Positions 62,215-64,000 of a stretch of 64,000 nucleotides of DNA are shown here, in pieces. Under the pieces are notes generated by a model. That model saw only the letters and a program-made list of their open reading frames with translations, had not been told where the DNA came from and searched no databases. Made by a program: the position numbers and the translations under genes. The stretch is taken from assembly GCF_009930795.1 (NCBI RefSeq), contig NZ_CP017146.1, forward strand, positions 2,666,001 to 2,730,000, written 5' to 3'. The stretch is from Marisediminicola antarctica. GTDB lineage: Bacteria; Actinomycetota; Actinomycetes; Actinomycetales; Microbacteriaceae. Position 1 is the first letter of the stretch. Every line of letters starts with the position of its first letter.

Positions 62215-63222
62215 ATGATGACTTCCCTCTCCTCGCTCGCGCACGACGAGCGGAGCGCGCGAACCGTTCTCTCAATCGTGGCTGCACCGAATGATCAAAC
62301 GACCGGTGGCCTCCTTGGCCGAGTCGGCGCTGTCGAGCTGCTGCGCCTCGCTGATGCTGACGGCGCGGTGCCCGGCCTCGACCAAGTCGCCTCGGCGGTA
62401 TGGCGGGAGCGCTTGCACGCTGCGAACAGCCCTGACGCTTTGGCAGCTCAAATGGAAGCCTTCGAACAGCAGGGTCTCCAGGTGCTGATTCCGGGCGAGA
62501 GAGATTGGCCAGTCTCCCTCAACGATCTCGGTGAACGCACCCCGTACGTGCTTTGGACGCGCGGTGAGACTGCGCTCTTGGCGAAGCCTCTCGCCGACCG
62601 CATCACGCTGACCGGCGCGCGTGCCTCCACCGCATACGGAGACCACATGGCGATTGAACTCGCCAGCGACCTCGCGCTCAGCGGCCGTGCGATCGTCGCT
62701 GGCGGCGCATTCGGTATCGAGACAGTCGCCCACAAGTCCGCACTGGCCAGCGGCGGAAGCACTATCGCCGTCCTCGCGGGTGGGATCGATCGCGCATACC
62801 CTGCCGGGAACGCTGACTTGTTCGCGCGTATTGAGCAGCACGGTCTCCTCGTTTCCGAAGTTGCACCGGGCGCCGCGCCAACACGTCAGCGCTTTCTTGA
62901 CCGCGGCCGGATCATGGCCGCGCTTTCCTCGACGACGGTGATCGTTGAGGCGGGGGCACGGTCGGGATCGCTGCGTGTCGCCGACGAGGCAGCGGAGCTT
63001 GGCCGCGCTGTTGGTGCGGTTCCTGGCCCAGTGACGAGCGCCGCCAGCACTGGCTCTAATCTCCTCATTCAAGACCGACGCGCGGGTTTGGTCACAGGTG
63101 CCGATGACGTCCTTCTACTCGCCGACGAGGACAAGAGCAACGACCACCATGCGGAGCTGTCACGAGCATTTCGCATCGCTGCAGCTTGTGATCGTCGCTT
63201 ACCCGATTCACGCGGCCTGTAA
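62215..63222 (+). CDS. dprA: DprA-like DNA-processing protein
   Basis: A 335-residue protein with the Rossmann core of DprA/Smf: LTGARASTAYGDHMA, IVAGGAFGIETVAH, VLAGGIDRAYPAGN, SEVAPGAAPTRQRF then LDRGRIMAALS, and VIVEAGARSGSLRVADEA. GAAGGAG lies 8 nt upstream of ATG 62215. Chromosomal DprA loads RecA on incoming single strands. Copies on conjugative elements next to a relaxase probably help establish transferred DNA; that role is inferred here. Confidence 0.85.
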   Translation: MMTSLSSLAHDERSARTVLSIVAAPNDQTTGGLLGRVGAVELLRLADADGAVPGLDQVASAVWRERLHAANSPDALAAQMEAFEQQGLQVLIPGERDWPVSLNDLGERTPYVLWTRGETALLAKPLADRITLTGARASTAYGDHMAIELASDLALSGRAIVAGGAFGIETVAHKSALASGGSTIAVLAGGIDRAYPAGNADLFARIEQHGLLVSEVAPGAAPTRQRFLDRGRIMAALSSTTVIVEAGARSGSLRVADEAAELGRAVGAVPGPVTSAASTGSNLLIQDRRAGLVTGADDVLLLADEDKSNDHHAELSRAFRIAAACDRRLPDSRGL

Positions 63223-63287
63223 TCGCTCATCTTCCTCAGCGCGGCTTGTTGAAGGTACGAGCGCGTACCAGCGCGACTGGGCAGCGG

Positions 63288-64000
63288 TCAGAGCACCCGC
63301 CCCTCCGAAGTCCGCTCAGACGGCTCACGATGGGACTGCACACCCTTGGCCGCGGCGTTCATACGGCGGATCTCGTTGAGCGCTGCTTCGGCCCTGGAGT
63401 GATCGATTCGCTGCGCCGTGGCCTCGGGTCGAAGCCCAAGCGGGCTCGGCGTCGCGACGGAGTACCGGTCGCGATACGCGGCGATCGTCCGCGCCGCCAA
63501 CTGCCAGCTCTCAGGCCCCGATGCCCCAGCAGGAGCTTCACCGAGTGACGCGATCCATTGCGCACCATCTGCGATGGCTTTGCCGAGCACTGCATCGGCT
63601 CGCTGCGTGATGAGGTCACGACGTTCATCGAGCGCCTGACGCATGTCATCAGCGACCAACCCCATCGCTTCGGGCACGAGCCCCGCAACGAGCCTGGCCG
63701 CTTTCCGTGAACGCCCCGACCCAGCCGGCCGAGCCGTCGCCGCTATCAGTCGATGGCGGATAACCGCAGCAATATCGTCCGCATCCCCAAAGTCACGCGC
63801 AGAGACGAGACGCGGGAGCAAGCCGGCCAGGTCATGATGGTTGGCTTCAGCACGGCGCAGCTCCGCAGTCAACGGGCCGAAGGCATCCGAGCTAATGACC
63901 TCCTCGGCATCTTCTGTACTGAGGCCGGATGTCCGCACCAGGGCGGCCCACCGGTCGCGTTGCGCGGCCGAGGCGATCGTCTCGTATTCTGCGGCAAGCT
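63288..64000 (-). CDS. MobF (TrwC/TraA-like) relaxase, C-terminal part
   Basis: About 237 codons are visible; the gene continues past the right edge (frame LAAEYETIASAAQRDRWAAL). The segments SDAFGPLTAELRRAEANHHD, LVSARDFGDADDIAAVIRHR and RPAGSGRSRKAARLVAGLVP match the C-terminal region of actinobacterial TrwC/TraA relaxase-helicases. The relaxase and helicase domains must lie outside the window. It supports a conjugative or mobilisable element to the right of the tRNA fragment. Confidence 0.8.
   Translation of the reverse strand, partial: LAAEYETIASAAQRDRWAALVRTSGLSTEDAEEVISSDAFGPLTAELRRAEANHHDLAGLLPRLVSARDFGDADDIAAVIRHRLIAATARPAGSGRSRKAARLVAGLVPEAMGLVADDMRQALDERRDLITQRADAVLGKAIADGAQWIASLGEAPAGASGPESWQLAARTIAAYRDRYSVATPSPLGLRPEATAQRIDHSRAEAALNEIRRMNAAAKGVQSHREPSERTSEGRVL

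Overview
The window comes from a high-GC actinobacterium. The GTG starts, 4-bp ATGA/GTGA gene overlaps, NarL-type two-component system with an ABC-2 exporter, and MobF-type relaxase point to the Microbacteriaceae or a near relative; this is inferred from codon and gene style only. About the first 3.2 kb and the fragment at 10.86-11.75 kb look like ordinary chromosome. Most of the rest is accessory DNA: stacked defence systems, small unknown genes, and mobile-element relics.

Layout. (1) 1-3235: response regulator (partial), histidine kinase, ABC-2 permease and ATPase, one minus-strand operon. (2) 3236-8206: relics of IS982-, IS3- and DDE-type transposases, a GTPase plus membrane-anchored partner operon, a frameshifted DUF4190 gene and a SHOCT-domain gene. 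(3) 8388-15070: an AlbA_2 protein, a wrecked CBASS (Cap15 effector plus half a CD-NTase), a chromosomal scar (aldo/keto reductase fragment, monooxygenase, LysR fragment), and a second CBASS: Cap16-like 2TM-NUDIX protein, CapV patatin carrying an in-frame stop, intact CD-NTase. (4) 15513-21623: mixed genes including a TraB-like protein, a DUF6994 protein, an HNH nuclease with an EVE/PUA-like front, and a protein made of two tandem uracil-DNA-glycosylase-like domains. (5) 21620-30507: a zone of duplicated small genes. Two unnamed small families (A and B here) occur together at 23.3-24.0 kb and apart at 26.6-30.5 kb, where they bracket four extra genes including a metallophosphoesterase. A cluster of seven 20-bp repeats, four in one orientation and three in the other, lies at 22.25-22.57 kb. 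(6) 30837-33000: a catalytically damaged transposase-like gene and a small conserved gene. (7) 33093-52378: a complete BREX type 2 (Pgl) operon, pglW-pglX-pglY-pglZ-brxD-brxHI on the minus strand, translationally coupled at four of its five junctions, followed by a PD-(D/E)XK nuclease. (8) 53492-57927: a transposon-like unit with a B-family small gene, two degenerate tyrosine-recombinase-like genes and a large DDE transposase-like gene. The last 858 bp are repeated at 3844-4700, so near-identical direct repeats bracket about 52 kb. (9) 57924-64000: the 3' half of a tRNA-Pro(GGG) gene, probably an attachment site, then an ABC-three-component (ABC-3C) system, a small membrane protein, a DprA-like gene and the end of a MobF relaxase. 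This looks like the left end of an integrated conjugative element that continues to the right.

Functionally this is a defence island: BREX type 2, CBASS (one possibly half-active, one dead), ABC-3C, and several plausible accessory nucleases and regulators. The most interesting uncharacterised material is the A/B-bracketed cargo slot with its metallophosphoesterase operon, the recombinase-pair transposon whose end coincides with the CCA end of a tRNA, and the clustered repeats at 22.3 kb. All calls are by eye from the sequence; no database search was run.
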